Source: Sclerotinia nivalis
Lineage: Eukaryota; Ascomycota; Leotiomycetes; Helotiales; Sclerotiniaceae
Assembly: GCA_029531795.1 (NCBI GenBank)
Contig: JAPEIS010000011.1
Span: forward strand, 1,426,001 to 1,490,000
Direction: 5' to 3'
DNA length: 64,000 bases
Position numbers and translations under genes: made by a program. The notes beneath the pieces were generated by a model. It did no database searches. It saw only the letters and a list, made by a program, of their open reading frames with translations, and was not told the DNA's origin. Shown here piece after piece: positions 26,258 through 38,796 of the stretch. Every line of letters begins with the position of its first letter. The first letter of the stretch is position 1.

Positions 26258-28336
26258 ATGAGATCATTAGCACCACTGGTTGAAAATTTGAAGGGGGAAT
26301 TAAGTCCCGAGGCTCAGATTTTGTTGAAGGGGGATGAGGGGTATGATGAGGGGATTGCGAGGTGGTCGAGGGCGGCGGAGAAGAAGGCTGTAGGTTTTTT
26401 TTTTTCTTCTTTTTTTTTCTTCTTTTTTTTTCTTCTTGGGGTTTGTTTGGTTGTTTTTGTGGTTGTGATTGTGGTTGTGGAATTAGGGTTGGGATGATGG
26501 GTGGGAGTTTGTAGCTAAAATATACGAGACGCGGTCTGAGAGGTTGGATGGTGGGATTGAAATTGTATAATTGAGGGATAGGTATGAGGTTTTGAAGTCT
26601 GGGGATTTTATCGTCTGTGATTTATTGTATGACATGGGAATTGAGATATCTAGACGGGGTATTTTAAAAGTGTCACATCTCTACATGTTCTTCGATATAT
26701 GTTTTTATATTATTTTCTGACTTCGTCTCTAGGCTTTAGTCGTTTTTCCTACTACTTCTGAAGATGTGTCCAAGATTGTTCTCTTCGCCAAGGAACATAA
26801 GTTTGATTTCGCAGGTGCGTACTCTGATAATGGATTTCCCATTCATTTCCTCTTGTCCTATCAATATAAGATTCCTCCTTCCCTTCAACCTGCAATGCTA
26901 CCCATTCCCATAGCATAATTTCATCCCATTTAAGAAATCTTACAACTGACACCCATCCCAGTCGTCGGCGGTGGTCACGGCTCATCCGGCGCCTCATCAA
27001 CCCACAACGGCCTCTCCCTCAACCTCTCCAAAATGCGGAACGTAATCGTCGACCCAGTCACCAAATCCGCTCTCTGTCAAGGCGGCTGTCTCTGGTCCGA
27101 CGTCGACACGGCCGCCTTCGCCCACGGTCTCGCCGCCGTCGGCGGCACCGTAAACCATACGGGAATCGGCGGACTCACCCTCGGAGGCGGCTTCGGATAT
27201 CTAACCCCCAAGTACGGTTTGGTGATTGACAATCTCCTCGAAGCGGAGGTTGTTCTTGCTGATGGAAGAATCGTAACGTGTTCCGAATATCAAGAACCTG
27301 ATCTCTTTTGGGCAATCCGTGGAGCCGGTATTGGATTTGGTGTTGCGACTAGTTTTACTTATCGACTTTATCCCCAACCCAACCGTGTCTGGGGCGGCCT
27401 GCTCATTTTTCCGCGCGAGAAATTAGAGGCTATCGTCTCATTTGCCAACACAATCGTGACTCCCACCGAAGAACGCGCATTTCTCCTCCTCAATATCGCT
27501 GCTCCACCCCCAGCCTTCCAACCCGCCATTCTCATCCTCGTTTTCTACAACGGCACTGAAGCAGAAGCAAAAGCATACTACAAACCGCTTCTCGATCTCG
27601 AGCCCCTAGCAAATACAACCAAGGAAATGGACTACGTAGAAGTAAACAGCATGGCCAACGAACCAATGGCCCACGGATTACGACGCAACATGAAAGGAGC
27701 CGCATGTATGCTCCCACTAACCTACCCCTTCGCCGCAGAAATCTTCTCCGAAACAGAGAAATTCTTCCAGGAAACCCCGGATGCGAAACATACGCTGGTG
27801 GCGTTTGAATACGTACCTTTTGGAAAAATTCTACAGGTGGGTCAACAAGACACCGCTTTTGCAAATAGAGGCGCGTATGGCAATTTAATGTTTGGAGCTG
27901 GTTGGGAGGAGGAGGCAACGGATCAGAAGTGTAGAGAGTGGTGTAGGATGATGGCGCAAAAAGCGAAGGGGGAGCTGGAGAGGAGGGTAAAGGAAGGTAC
28001 GGATGAGATTACGAAGGATGGGGTGGGGGCTTATTCGAATTATGATGGTGGTAAGTTTTTTTCTTTTTTCTTTTCGTGATTCTTTAGACTTCCCCTCCTT
28101 GAATATCGCTTGTGCGTTTTGCGAGCTGTGCAACGAACCCCTTTTCAATATCCTCCAAGCAACATCTCCTAGTGTCTTCTTTCGTAGAAAACTCGTCTTC
28201 TTGACTAATGCATTGAATAGCAAACCATGAAGGAGGTAGATTGGTTTACGGGGTTAACTATCCCCGCCTTGCCGAGTTGAAGAAAAAGTATGATCCTGAG
28301 AATTTGTTTTCTAAAGGCCCAGATCTTGTTTCTTAA
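26258..28336 (+). CDS. FAD-linked oxidoreductase, berberine-bridge-enzyme (BBE) family
   Basis: Flavin-dependent oxidase of the PCMH/BBE type; fungal members oxidise sugars, alcohols or secondary metabolites. Four exons: 26258-26389, 26733-26814, 26962-28050, 28221-28336, giving 472 residues. Seen: VVGGGHGSSGAS with His77, the position of the 8-alpha-histidyl FAD link; QGGCLWSDVD; NHTGIGGLTLGGGFGYL; WAIRGAGIGFGVAT; and the C-terminal BBE domain with YGVNYPRLAELKKKYDPENL. At the place where bicovalent BBEs carry cysteine (GxCxxVGxGG) this protein reads VNHTGIGG, so a single covalent link is inferred. There is no obvious signal peptide, so it is probably intracellular. The first intron is long (343 nt) and contains a T-rich tract. 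The third intron is about 170 nt. It lies in tandem with the upstream SDR gene. Confidence 0.93.
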
Positions 28337-28664
28337 ATCACTCGATTGCACTTTGACGGCTGGTGTCACTTTATTATACTCTAGAAGAGAACTGAAGGCT
28401 TTTTATACAAGAGACCATACAGTAATGATATGTAGGGCATGCAGTAAACGAAATATTTGGTATATCAATTTCCATCCCATGTGAAGGTGGGTAGGTAGTT
28501 AATGCTAAAACATAACAATCTGCGCCAATCTGCGCCAATCTCCAGAATTCAACCTCCATTTCCATTTCTCACGCTTGAAAAAACAAATGCAATATGCATA
28601 CAATACAGTACTATTTATTAATGAGACCCGCCCAACAACAAAAACCAAAGTGACCTATCCATAT
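28337..28664. other. Short convergent intergenic region
   Basis: The 3' ends of the oxidase (+) and the SERINC gene (-) face each other here. AT-rich, with a doubled ATCTGCGCCA near 28517-28540. Nothing else was recognised. Confidence 0.7.
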
Positions 28665-30201
28665 CTAAAAGTCGAATCGATCTGGCAATACCACAGGTGC
28701 GATCAGTGTCCATGTATAGATGCCATAGCATACCCATGAACTAACAATCTTGACCCATGAAGCCCAGTATGTTCTTCCCACAGGTGCAAAATTTGTGTTT
28801 CCATCTGTATATTCATCCATGTTCATGGTGAGAAGTGTAGCTACCCAGGTGGTCGCTAAGAAGAAAATTACGTGGAATAGTGCATAACTGTATTGTGTAG
28901 AGTTCCTTTCGTCATCTTTAGCAGTATTTCCACTATCGCTTTCGTCATCGTCGTCTAAAAGAGCATCTGCAGGAAGACTTCCTTCCTCTACAGCCTGTCT
29001 AAGAGCTGCTGCACGCATTTCACGGCGACTATCTGGCTGTTGTGTAACGAGATCATGCTCATCATCTTCGGGTAATGCGATTCTTTTTCCTTTCCCTCCC
29101 AAAGCAACTCCTTGTGTTGCAGCCCTGGTTGTTGTATATGCGACTGTGAACATAGTGACGATTGCACCAATGATGATGGAGGTTGTTCGTGTTCCTTGAG
29201 CTCGGATAAGAGGATTGCAATGCTTGGTATCAGGCTCCATAGATACCGCAGACATGGTGAGGTATGTGCAGTAGATAGCCACCATAGCTGATTGCGCCAA
29301 ACCTGCTCTAGGGTTGAATTCCTGAACCATAGGGTGAACAGAAACGGCAGAGACAATGATCAAAAAGATCAAGTTGAGAGTGATAGCGGTTTGGTTCATT
29401 GAACACCCGGCACCAGCGAAGAAAATGTATTGAACGATGGTCATTGCCAACGAACATGCATACATGCCCAATGTCGATCCAATCAAGATGCCTCTCCAAG
29501 CTCGAGAATCGTATGCCTCAATCTGTTCAAGACAATATTCCGCCCAAGTATGCGCAAGATCTACTAGCAGAATAAGTCCGAGGAGGAGGAACAGTGTCGA
29601 TCCAGTGAATGCAATATAATTTCCCCAAACCAGAAAAAATCCATCTGGAATCAAGAAAGTAAGTACGATCAAACCCAACCAAGCGATGATTTTCGGGCCC
29701 CAGAAACCATTTTGTATAGCTGCTCGAGGATTCTTCGAAGAGTTGACGCCTAGTAGCATTGATGCCATTATGAGATGGAAAATTCCAAGTGCGAAATTAA
29801 TCCGGTGAACCGCAACCCAGCCATAACATTCTCCCTCTGGACAACTGATCTTCATATAATCCAACGTCAAGCCTTGTAGTTTATTAATCGCCCATGGCGT
29901 TAGCATTATCCATGATAGTATCGAATTGATTAAGAGGATGAGGGCGTATGCGATACGAGTGGCAACACTATTCAACAGTCAGTCCTTATCATAAAACATC
30001 TTCAAATCTGAAGATATACCTGTTACCACACTTCCCACAAGCACTGCACACGGCAGAACATGTTGCCGCTCCACAGCAACTTGCAGCGAAACCCATCACC
30101 TAATAATATAAGCTATCTCTTCATATCAAAGTCCATTAAGTAAAACTCACAGTGCCTATGCTTGGCACAGCCAACAAAGGAAGTGAAAGTAGAGCGCCCA
30201 T
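28665..30201 (-). CDS. TMS1: SERINC/TMS1 family multi-pass membrane protein
   Basis: Member of the TDE1/SERINC family, integral proteins of vacuole, endosome or plasma membrane linked to serine-derived lipids. Three exons: 30201-30151, 30099-30020, 29967-28665, giving 477 residues, the usual length. The N-terminus MGALLSLPLL is followed by the cysteine-rich segment SCCGAATCSAVCSACGKCGN (about 23-42), a family hallmark. About ten hydrophobic helices follow, with WIMLTPWAI, PEGECYGWVAVHRINFALG, WGPKIIAWLG and the C-terminal YSYALFHVIFFLAT block. A charged cytoplasmic loop (about 330-385, with LDDDDESDSGN) lies before the last helices. Start and the two N-terminal introns are phase-consistent and well supported. 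Divergent with the MFS gene across a 513 bp gap, so the promoters may be shared. Confidence 0.95.
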
Positions 30202-30714
30202 ATTTGCGCTCTGCTGTAATGTCGCAGTGATAAAATTGGTGATAAAATGATCCGAGAGTCTCTTCAAATGTTATTCATGAAAATAAGTATCGGTAATAGT
30301 TGACTATAAAAGTTGAAGAATAACGTTGGAAGTTTGATTGATTGATGATGGTAATGGCCAAGGACTCGGCTCCTTATGATCCGCGGCGGCTGATGAAAAC
30401 GACTCAGACGACCTGCATTAGTGCGGTAATGGTTCATAAGATACGCCGTAAATGAAGCTGATAAGGAGACATAAGGAGCTGGGTTACTGATAACGGACTT
30501 ACGTGTATGTAGACGACAGCAGGAGGATTCTCTTTAATTACACGGATTTCACCTAGAAACACTTGGGAAATCATTGTCTTTCATTTCACAAGACATATTA
30601 TTCCCATTTCAAGCCAGCATATACCCTTGGTTTGCTTTGACTTTTGCGATGATCAAGAGGTGAAGCTATACAAACCTCCCTTTTACCACAACGATAACGG
30701 ATCAGTCTTCGAAG
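30202..30714. promoter_or_regulatory. Divergent promoter region of TMS1 and the MFS transporter
   Basis: 513 bp between two start codons pointing away from each other. It must hold both promoters or a shared one. It contains GGAGACATAAGGAG and CCGCGGCGG near 30381-30480. No specific binding site is claimed. Confidence 0.6.
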
Positions 30715-32483
30715 ATGCCGGAAAACCCAATACAAGCAGCGAGAATAGTGTCGAGTGTTGCAGCAACATGCATTGCATTGGCATGTGGAACGAACTATGC
30801 TTTCTCCAATTGGGGTCCGCAATTTGCTGATAGATTGAAGTTATCTTCAACACAGATTAATCTGATAGTAAGTTTACATTGCGCCGGCCATTTCGCTGTT
30901 GATATCATGCTAATGATATAAATAGGGACTATTCGGAAATCTGGGAATGTATTCATGTGGGATACCAATTGGGTTATTGGTGGATGGAAAGGGACCTCGA
31001 CCTGCTGTAATATTGGGAATGCTGTTGCTCGCCGCGGGTTACTTTCCTCTATATCAAGCATATAATAAAGGGTCTGGATGGCTACCGCTACTTTGTCTCT
31101 ATTCATTCTTTAGCGGACTCGGAGGATGTTCTGCTTTCGCAGCTTCCATCAAGACTTCAGCTCTCAATTGGCCACATAACAGAGGTACTGCGACAGCCTT
31201 TCCCCTAGCGACTTTCGGACTCAGTGCATTTTTCTTTTCAGCCTTTACTGCATTTACGTTTCCAGGGGATGCGGGTCATTTTCTGTTAGTTCTAGCTTGT
31301 GGAACAAGTGGAACAGTCTTTCTAGGATTCTTCTTTCTTCGGGTTATACCGCATGCTCATTACTCGGCCCTGCCCGGCCACAATCGATCCGATTCAAATC
31401 GGCTTCATCGCACGAAATCGGAGGGAAATAAGCGACGAGAAGATAGAGATGCTTTGGAGGGTGAACCTGGTACGTTCTCCCAATCCTTTGCGTCTTCGGG
31501 CAATCACCATATCCTAAACCATCATGTGATAGGGGCAGAGGTACCTGAGAACGGCGTTATGTCCGATATCGACGAAACCTCCTCCTTGATGTCAAAATCA
31601 ACCGATGAAGAATCACGAGAAACTGTAGCCGAAACTGACAAGAAGGATCATGCTCATCGTGTAGATATTCGAGGATTTCAATTATTCAAAACAATCGAAT
31701 TTTGGCAATTGTTTGCTTTGATGGGCATTTTGACAGGTATTGGATTGATGACTATTAAGTAAGTCTTTCATTCTACGCAAATTAAAGCCTCAACTAATTT
31801 CTCCCAGTAATATCGGAAACGATGCTCAAGCACTTTGGCGTCACTGGGATGACTCCATCCCAGAAGAATTCATTATGCATCGTCAAGCAATGCATGTATC
31901 CATCCTCTCCGTTTGTTCATTCACCGGTCGTCTCCTTTCAGGTACTCCATCTCCTCCTTTCTAAAATCTCCTGTCCACTAACACCCCCATAGGCGTCGGT
32001 TCCGACTTTCTTGTCAAAGTCCTTCGTTGTAGCGGCCTTTGGTGTCTTACACTCGCCTCAATAATCTTCTTTATTGCCCAAATCGCCGCTCTCAACACCG
32101 AAAATCCACAACTCCTCTTCCTCGTATCTTCATTCACTGGCCTCGGTTACGGTTTTCTCTTTGGTTGTTTCCCATCCCTCGTAGCTGATGCATTTGGCGT
32201 TCACGGTCTCTCCACAAATTGGGGCTTCATGACTCTTTCTCCTGTCATCTCGGGATACATTTTTAACCTCTTCTATGGCATAGTCTATGATCGTCATAGT
32301 ATCGTGAAAGATGGTGGTGTAAGAGAATGTACAGAGGGCTTACAATGTTATCGTAGCGCGTATTTGGTTACGGTTGGAGCATCAGTGTTGGGTTTGCTGG
32401 TTAGTTTGTGGTGTATAAGATATACGCATTTGGAAAGGTTGGAGGAAGCGAGAAAAGTTGAGGCAGATGAGAGGGATGAGTGA
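30715..32483 (+). CDS. Major facilitator superfamily transporter, nodulin-like type
   Basis: Twelve-helix membrane transporter; substrate unknown. Four exons: 30715-30867, 30926-31758, 31808-31941, 31993-32483, giving 536 residues. The start MPENPIQAARIVSSVAAT leads into helix 1 with GTNYAFSNWGPQFADRL, typical of the nodulin-like MFS branch (yeast YMR155W relatives). Helix pairs follow, with PIGLLVDGKGPRPAV (the loop 2-3 MFS motif), LGGCSAFAASIKTSALNWP and RGTATAFPLATFGLSAF. A long hydrophilic central loop (about 205-310, RLHRTKSEGNKRRE to ETDKKDHAHR) separates the two halves. The second half includes SVCSFTGRLLSG, GYGFLFGCFPSLVADAFG and LSPVISGYIFNLFYG. All introns are short with matching phases. 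The MFS call is firm; the subfamily is likely. Confidence 0.88.
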
Positions 32484-34277
32484 GAAACCATTTCTCTGTG
32501 TTCTAAAAATCAAATTAACAATCCGAGAATGATGAGACAATAGGAGAAGATCTGATGACGCCATGGTGTTATCATCTTGTCCGCTGCGACAAGAGAGACA
32601 TGAGTGTAGGACTTGAATCGGGATATTTGGATATATGGTTTTGGGGGATTAGGATGGATAGTTAGCTGATCAGCTACCATATCAAGGTTTAGACAAGGAA
32701 ATGGCGAGGGTATTTCATTTCCTATTCTTTCATTTCTTTTCACTCCAGTAACATATAGAGAAGGGATAAATATAGACAGGTAATGAAGTTATGGCATCCA
32801 CTACAAACCCGTGGCCCCGTCAAATATCAAACAAAATGACACCAAACAAAAGGATATCAAATATAAAAGTTGCCCTGCATCTTTACATTCGCACACCTCA
32901 CTTCCTATTCCAATTCCAATTCCAATTCCAATTCCAATTCCAATTCCCATTCTCCAAATTAAAATCAAATATCCTCACTCGCCATCCCTACCCTTCCTAC
33001 TCATCATTTATTACTATATCAGTAATTAATGTAAATTCTATTTCTATACAAAGCCCATCAGAACCCCATCTTCTAAATAAAATTACAAACCCCATCAAAA
33101 ATCAAAAATCAACAAATTTATGATTCATAATTCATAATTTATAATCCCCGTTATATTCGGATTTTAATATCTAGCCCAGTTTAAGGGAGTGTTTGATATT
33201 TCAGGAAAGGAGGGCGAAGAAATACAAGCGAATAGAATAGGTCAAGATGTTAGTGATACAAGGAGTGCACTGGGAATATTCACATAAGCAAGTACCTAGC
33301 CTAGCTGCATCAAAACCCAAAAACTCTATGTAAAAAAAGTTTTCCTTTTCGGAGTCTATATTCAATTATTCCCTCCACTCCACTCCACACCTCACCTCAC
33401 CTCACACCATCCATCATTCATGCCTACACACACTTTCCTCTCATTTCCTCTCCTCTCATCCACACCACACCACCTATCTAATCCCACGAATCCTCAATTC
33501 CATTTCCAAACCAAAGGGTATATAAGCAACAGCACAGCAAAGTTTTTAACACATCATCTCCTTCCTCATTTCCCACCTGAAGCAAAAGCAGAAAAGTCTT
33601 CGACGTTCCAATCTCTGCCCTTTGAAACATCACCTTCACTTCCATGATCAAATATACATTTCATCCCTGCCTCTTCCCATTTTCACTCCATCTCAGCCTT
33701 TTTACCACCTTCCCTCCTCTTATTTTTGATCTCCTTCTTACCACAAGAAGAAGATACAATATAAAACATTAAAAGGTAGCCAGATTTTTTCAACATTGCC
33801 CGGCTACAGCATTATCATCCATCGCTTTCTCTCACCTCTCTTAATATACGTTTTCAGCTCATACCTCTTCCCCTGAGATAACAACACCAGTCGTATCACA
33901 AAAATGTAAGTATGTGCGTAATTACAGTTTGCAGCCGAACAAGAAAACGCCAACTCCCCTATATACAGCGCTCATGAGTATAGTTTATGCAAATGAGGTC
34001 CGCATTTTGAACATCATCCGGTACTAACAAAAAAAGTGAAGTCTAGAAAAAGTGTAATTCGAGAAAAACGTGCGTGATAACGTCCAAAGTTCTATACTTT
34101 GCTGAAAACTCCGAAAATTCTAGTGCGTGAAAGTAAGAAAATGGGTCCTTGGATTGTGGGGACCCATGAATTCAACCGATTAGAAGAGTAATGAGGGCTG
34201 ATAAGGTGGTAAACGTTGAATCGTGAATCGTTGAATATGATGGTACTATAGTCAAATTCGTGAAACAGTACTGTCGT
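32484..34277. other. Intergenic region with CT-rich + strand and a hexamer microsatellite
   Basis: Convergent region between the MFS gene (+) and BST1 (-), 1.8 kb. It contains CAATTC repeated about six times (about 32910-32950). From 33360 to 33900 the + strand is CT/CA-rich, like a fungal leader, and leads into an orphan intron-like element (33906-34036) listed separately. No protein-coding gene was recognised on either strand. Confidence 0.65.
33906..34036 (+). other. Orphan spliceosomal intron-like element
   Basis: A perfect donor GTAAGT (33906-33911), a perfect branch site TACTAAC (34022-34028) and an acceptor AAAAAAAG (to 34036) lie in the right order and spacing for a 131 nt fungal intron, but no coding exon fits on either side: joining the flanks gives no start codon. 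The upstream CT-rich stretch ends ACAAAAATG, as at real fungal starts. It may belong to a spliced noncoding RNA or to an untranslated leader. Confidence 0.4.
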
Positions 34278-37200
34278 TCAAGGTGTCTTTCCGCGTTTCC
34301 GAGTATTTTCATTGCTCTCGGGATCAAACATGGTCGTAACACCTGCAAGTGTCCAATTAGAGGTTGAAGAATGAATAGCGACAAGCCACGCTGCTACTAA
34401 ATTGACCAGATAATGAAGCATGTAAGCGTAAGTCACCCCATATACTGCGGCGTATATCGCGATACCAAAGAGAAGAACACTGGTAATGTGTCGAACGCGT
34501 GATGTGACGCGAGGGACCATCTTGCCACTAGTCAATGTTTCCACCAAAAGGATGAAGGGCATAATTGAAAGTACGTTATGATGAGAGGAAAATGGCGTCA
34601 GCCAATGTACTGCCAAGTTATGGATCCATACAACGAGTATTGGAAGGTTAATCGGCAAGATCCAGAGCATGAGAACAAGTATCGAGTGTACATAATTGTA
34701 AAAATTATAGTTCGTGTTAGAACGTGCTTCCCGGGCGAATCGAAGGGCTCTTGAACAAGTAGCTATTTGTACCAGGCATGCGACCAGATACGCGAACTGG
34801 TAAGGGATGACTGTAGACACTAAAAATAGCAGTACGCCTGTGGTAAATACTCGTCGTCGAGGAGAAGATGGTGCGAAGGCGGGAGATGATGCCCTTTTCC
34901 TATCCTCATTTCGCAACCACGCCGGCTTAACACTGATCCAGCCATATAACACACTTAGAACGTGAGTAATGGCTAATGTGGCATAGTTGATCATTACACA
35001 TACGCCAATGCAAACAAGTCCAATGAGAGGAACCATGAACCAGAAGAATGGATCCTGTGATCCCACTAGCAGATCATTTTTGGTATAGTCGATGACAGTT
35101 TCCGATGCATTTCTTCCCCATCCCAAGAATCCTGTGGGAGCTCCCTGAGGCGGTGCCGTACTTGCCCGGGAGAAAGATACTGACAGGCATGTGAGAGCTA
35201 ATAGCACCAAAGGTAAAGATTGTCGCAAACATAAGTCCAGACTCTCTCCAAAGGAAATGAAAATTCCCGTCTCATCATACATTCGAAATTGCTTCCGCAA
35301 TACGAGCGCAACAACAAGTAAAGGAAATGCTGCAAAGACAGTCCGATATCGCATATACAACTTTCCCAAACTGCCTGGAATATCAACACTCAATGAAATT
35401 TTGATGCTCGAGTTACAAGTTGGATCGGTCCAGAATTGAAGACTTAATCCATCTTGAATGGCTTTATATTTAAGTGCGGGAGGCATAAATGGAGAGACTC
35501 CATGGAGATTAATGGTTGCTTGCTTCACATTCACAAAGTATTTTGACTCGTAAGGTTCCGAAATATACTGTCGTAGGAGAGGGGTGAAGAGCTCCGATTC
35601 CTCACCACATACTTGGTTGCCCATTTCCAGGTTATATGCTAATAGACTCGAGTGTACGGTGGGTATTTTGACCTCTGCAACCATTGGTCTATTTGGTGGG
35701 AGTCTCATCTTCATACCAAAGGCAAGAAGACGTCGAAGGCTCAACGATCTAATTCGATGTGACTGAACATTATCGCTGAACTCGGCAATTACCCATCCAG
35801 GTGTAGGGTCAACTGCTTTATCGACAATAGCAACGAATTGGTGGTCGACTATATCCTCCAGGTCGTATTGCAAATAAGAAAATGGCAAAATTTCTTCCTC
35901 TTCATCCAAATAGAAAGGCTTCTTCGATGTTCGGGTCGATGCTGGCAGAGGAATAACGTCACTTGCGGCATTTTTGCAAGCCAATCTTGTGGATCCAGAA
36001 CTATCCCCAGAAAGATCCATATTCATGGAAAATAATGTAGCAGATTGGCCAGGGTGTAATGGGAAAACACTGCAAAAGAGAACCTCCAACTTTCCAGAAT
36101 CCCCAGGCTTATCGAGCTTCTGATCGGTAAGAAGTGTGAATCGTTTTCCACCCGGCGTTCCTTGGGGAGGAATTGGAAGTAAATGTGCTTTCGGTTTTCG
36201 AGACTCGCCAAATTTTCGAAGAGTTAATCTTTCTCCTTGAGGAATTATTGCATGTGAATCGTCTTCCAAAGTAAGCAAAGTCGTTGGTTCCTTGTGTGAA
36301 AGGGTCTTTTCCGCGAGGCTCTCCATTCCTGTCAAGTACCATTTCTTGAAAATTCTCATCCTATCCGCTCGAGGTTTCGTTTGTGCAGGCCGGTTCACAT
36401 CGACAACTTCGTATAGAGATCTAACGACGACTTTCCTAAATTGATCGCACCACAAAATTGCTTGATGATCCATACCGGTCCATACGTTCGGGACAGACGA
36501 GGTGAAAACGGTAAATCCATGTGTATCTGGCACCAGGGATTCCAAACTAGCATAATCCGACGGAACAACAGTATCGAGTCCACCTCCAGCTATGGATAAC
36601 AAGGTGACGTGCCATAAAGGATTGTTGTTTGCCCATTTCTGCGAATAGGCTTGACGCCAGTAGTCATTGATCTGCTTGTAAGTTTTGACAATCTCTGCAT
36701 CGAAGGAAACTGGAGGTCGAGCGTGTGGAGCTGACATGGTAATAATCGTGTTGATCGAATTCGACTGGTAGTTCGGCATGATCAACATCGTGCGCGCTAC
36801 AATTCCACCCATCGAATGCCCCAATATTATAACAGAAGTTGGATCTGGAAGCTCTGGGTCACGCTGTGATCTTCGAGGATCGTGGTATAGAGACAAAATA
36901 TAGGCAATCGCTTCATTCAAATATTCTGCCTGGTCCAACATTGTCTGTCCGTGGAAGGCCGTTATGTCCTCATTGAAATCAACAGTAAAGAAGTCCAGGT
37001 TCCGAGCTCCGGCTCCGATCGCTGCAGAATCGTGTTGTAAAACATCGTGAAAGTATGTTGCAGCCTCTGCGGCAATTGGTCGAACTTGCTTATAACTCCC
37101 AGCATTACCAGGTATGAATAAAACGGGAACGCCTTTAACCTAGACAATATTCGTAAGTTTAGCTCTTTACTCTCCACATAATTGCATACCTTGGTATCCT

Positions 37201-37822
37201 CGTCCACCATTCCTTCCCTATATAGGTAGACCGAATATTTGCTCGCAAAACGGGTATGTTCCGTATCGAAATCTGACAACTTCGCAAAAGAAGGCCTCAT
37301 ATATGACATTCGGCATCCTTTATTATCCAATTGTCGCGTAGTAAATGAATGTATGATAGACGCCAAAGTAAGTAAGGCTATGATTGTAGTGCCGAAGGTC
37401 AATGGCGTAAAAGACCAAGGACTTCGCAGCCTCGACCGTCGTGAAGCTTGTCTAGAGTCGGTCATCTTGTCTACCTCAATAGCCCCTTTTGAAGAAATAC
37501 TGATTACAGCAGATTCGGTAGGTCGACTTTTATCTATATGTCCATTGTGCGATTCCGTTGGTTTCCAATTTGTATTGCTTGGGCGCCGGCTTCTGGCAGC
37601 CAGGGGTCTCTTATCGCAACTTTTCCTTCGATCTAATTCGGATTGTGTATGTTGAGGACTGGTTTGTCGTGAAGTTGTTTGAAAATTTTGGAAATCCTTA
37701 TTCAATGTCAACACTTCGGTTCTAGAGCGAGCAGTGAACCCTGGTCCTTGAATTATGTCCGAATTTGCAGATGAATCGTCGCCTTCTTCCTCTGCGGCCG
37801 ACCCAGATGATCTCCTCCGCAT
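34278..37822 (-). CDS. BST1: GPI inositol-deacylase (BST1/PGAP1)
   Basis: ER membrane lipase that removes the acyl chain from the inositol of GPI anchors, needed for ER exit and quality control of GPI proteins. Two exons: 37822-37190 and 37139-34278, giving 1164 residues, in the fungal range. The N-terminus is a basic, Ser-rich cytosolic tail (about 1-145) before a membrane helix with FGTTIIALLTLASIIHSF. The lumenal lipase domain follows: CRMSYMRPSF, then PVLFIPGNAGSYKQVRPIA, NLDFFTVDFNEDITAFHGQT and the nucleophile motif GHSMGG with Ser at about 320. A later block includes TVVPSDYASLE and GMDHQAILWCDQ, which probably supply the catalytic Asp and His. The C-terminal third has eight or more hydrophobic helices. 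The single 50 nt intron is phase 0. Works in the same organelle and pathway as MCD4, 6 kb away. Confidence 0.97.
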
Positions 37823-38796
37823 CTAAGCAGACTTGCGACACGATCCTCCAAATTTCGAAAAGGAGAATAACGTGGGAAATCGCTTTCGGTGTGGGAGTTT
37901 TGAGGAGATTTGGGAATAATTGGCAGAAAGGCTGAAACAAGAGAATTGGCGATTTCTTGAATGACAGGATTTAAAAAGCCGCAAACGAGAAATCTGAGAA
38001 GCCTTGAAGGAGCTGATTAGGATAGGCGACTTTAGTATACTTACCAGGTACCTAGTATGGATGTTTAGGTTCGTACTAAATGGATTTTTCACCATCTCCA
38101 ACCAATAATTAATCCTGTTAATGTTTTGTTAGGTAGGCTTACTTTTTAGCTTCAATGTAATAGTTATTATTAATCTGCAGTATCCCATTTATTTAATTTT
38201 TTAACTTTTAACCCTACTTTTGTACCTATCTTGATGCTTTGGCTTTACCGCTTTTATTCATATGATCATTGAGTAGCTCGAGTTGTAGGCATACCAGTAC
38301 CAGTACCAGTACCATTAATAATTAATTGAATTACTTATCGCTGGTCCCTACCTAGTTAGTATATAGGTAGTACTGTATAGGTAGTACCCAGAATGTCTAC
38401 AAATCAAAGCTAATGAATCTAGAATCTCTTTTATACGGGTCGGTCATGATCAATGAAAGCCCTGGGGATATTCATAGCTCTACATCACAATAAGCATCTG
38501 AGATCTCATTCCAATATACGGAGAGTATGGTACCAATATCACCTCAACCCGTGGTTATCAATCACTACCCTTTAAAATTCTGTTCAAATATCCATTCACA
38601 AGCATATTCGTTGTTATTGCGCAAACGCTTATGTTTCAAGAGAATCGATTGCTCAGTTACCTGGTACCTCTCATCTGGTAAAAAGACCGGACGTTCAAAC
38701 AAACCACTTTTTAGCACATACATAGGAAGTTATCGTGAGGATCTTTCACACCGTGATTGGTAAATAGGGGATGATCTACATTTCGCACTCGTCTTG

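Noticed and set aside
27532..27918. 128-codon leftward frame
   Set aside because: Antisense shadow of the BBE oxidase.
32581..32640. Possible tRNA B-box (GATTCAAGTCC on the minus strand)
   Set aside because: No A-box or acceptor-stem pairing at the right distance; no tRNA could be folded by eye anywhere in the window.
34037..34140. Possible box C/D snoRNA (TGATAA ... CTGA)
   Set aside because: C box departs from the consensus and no terminal stem was found.
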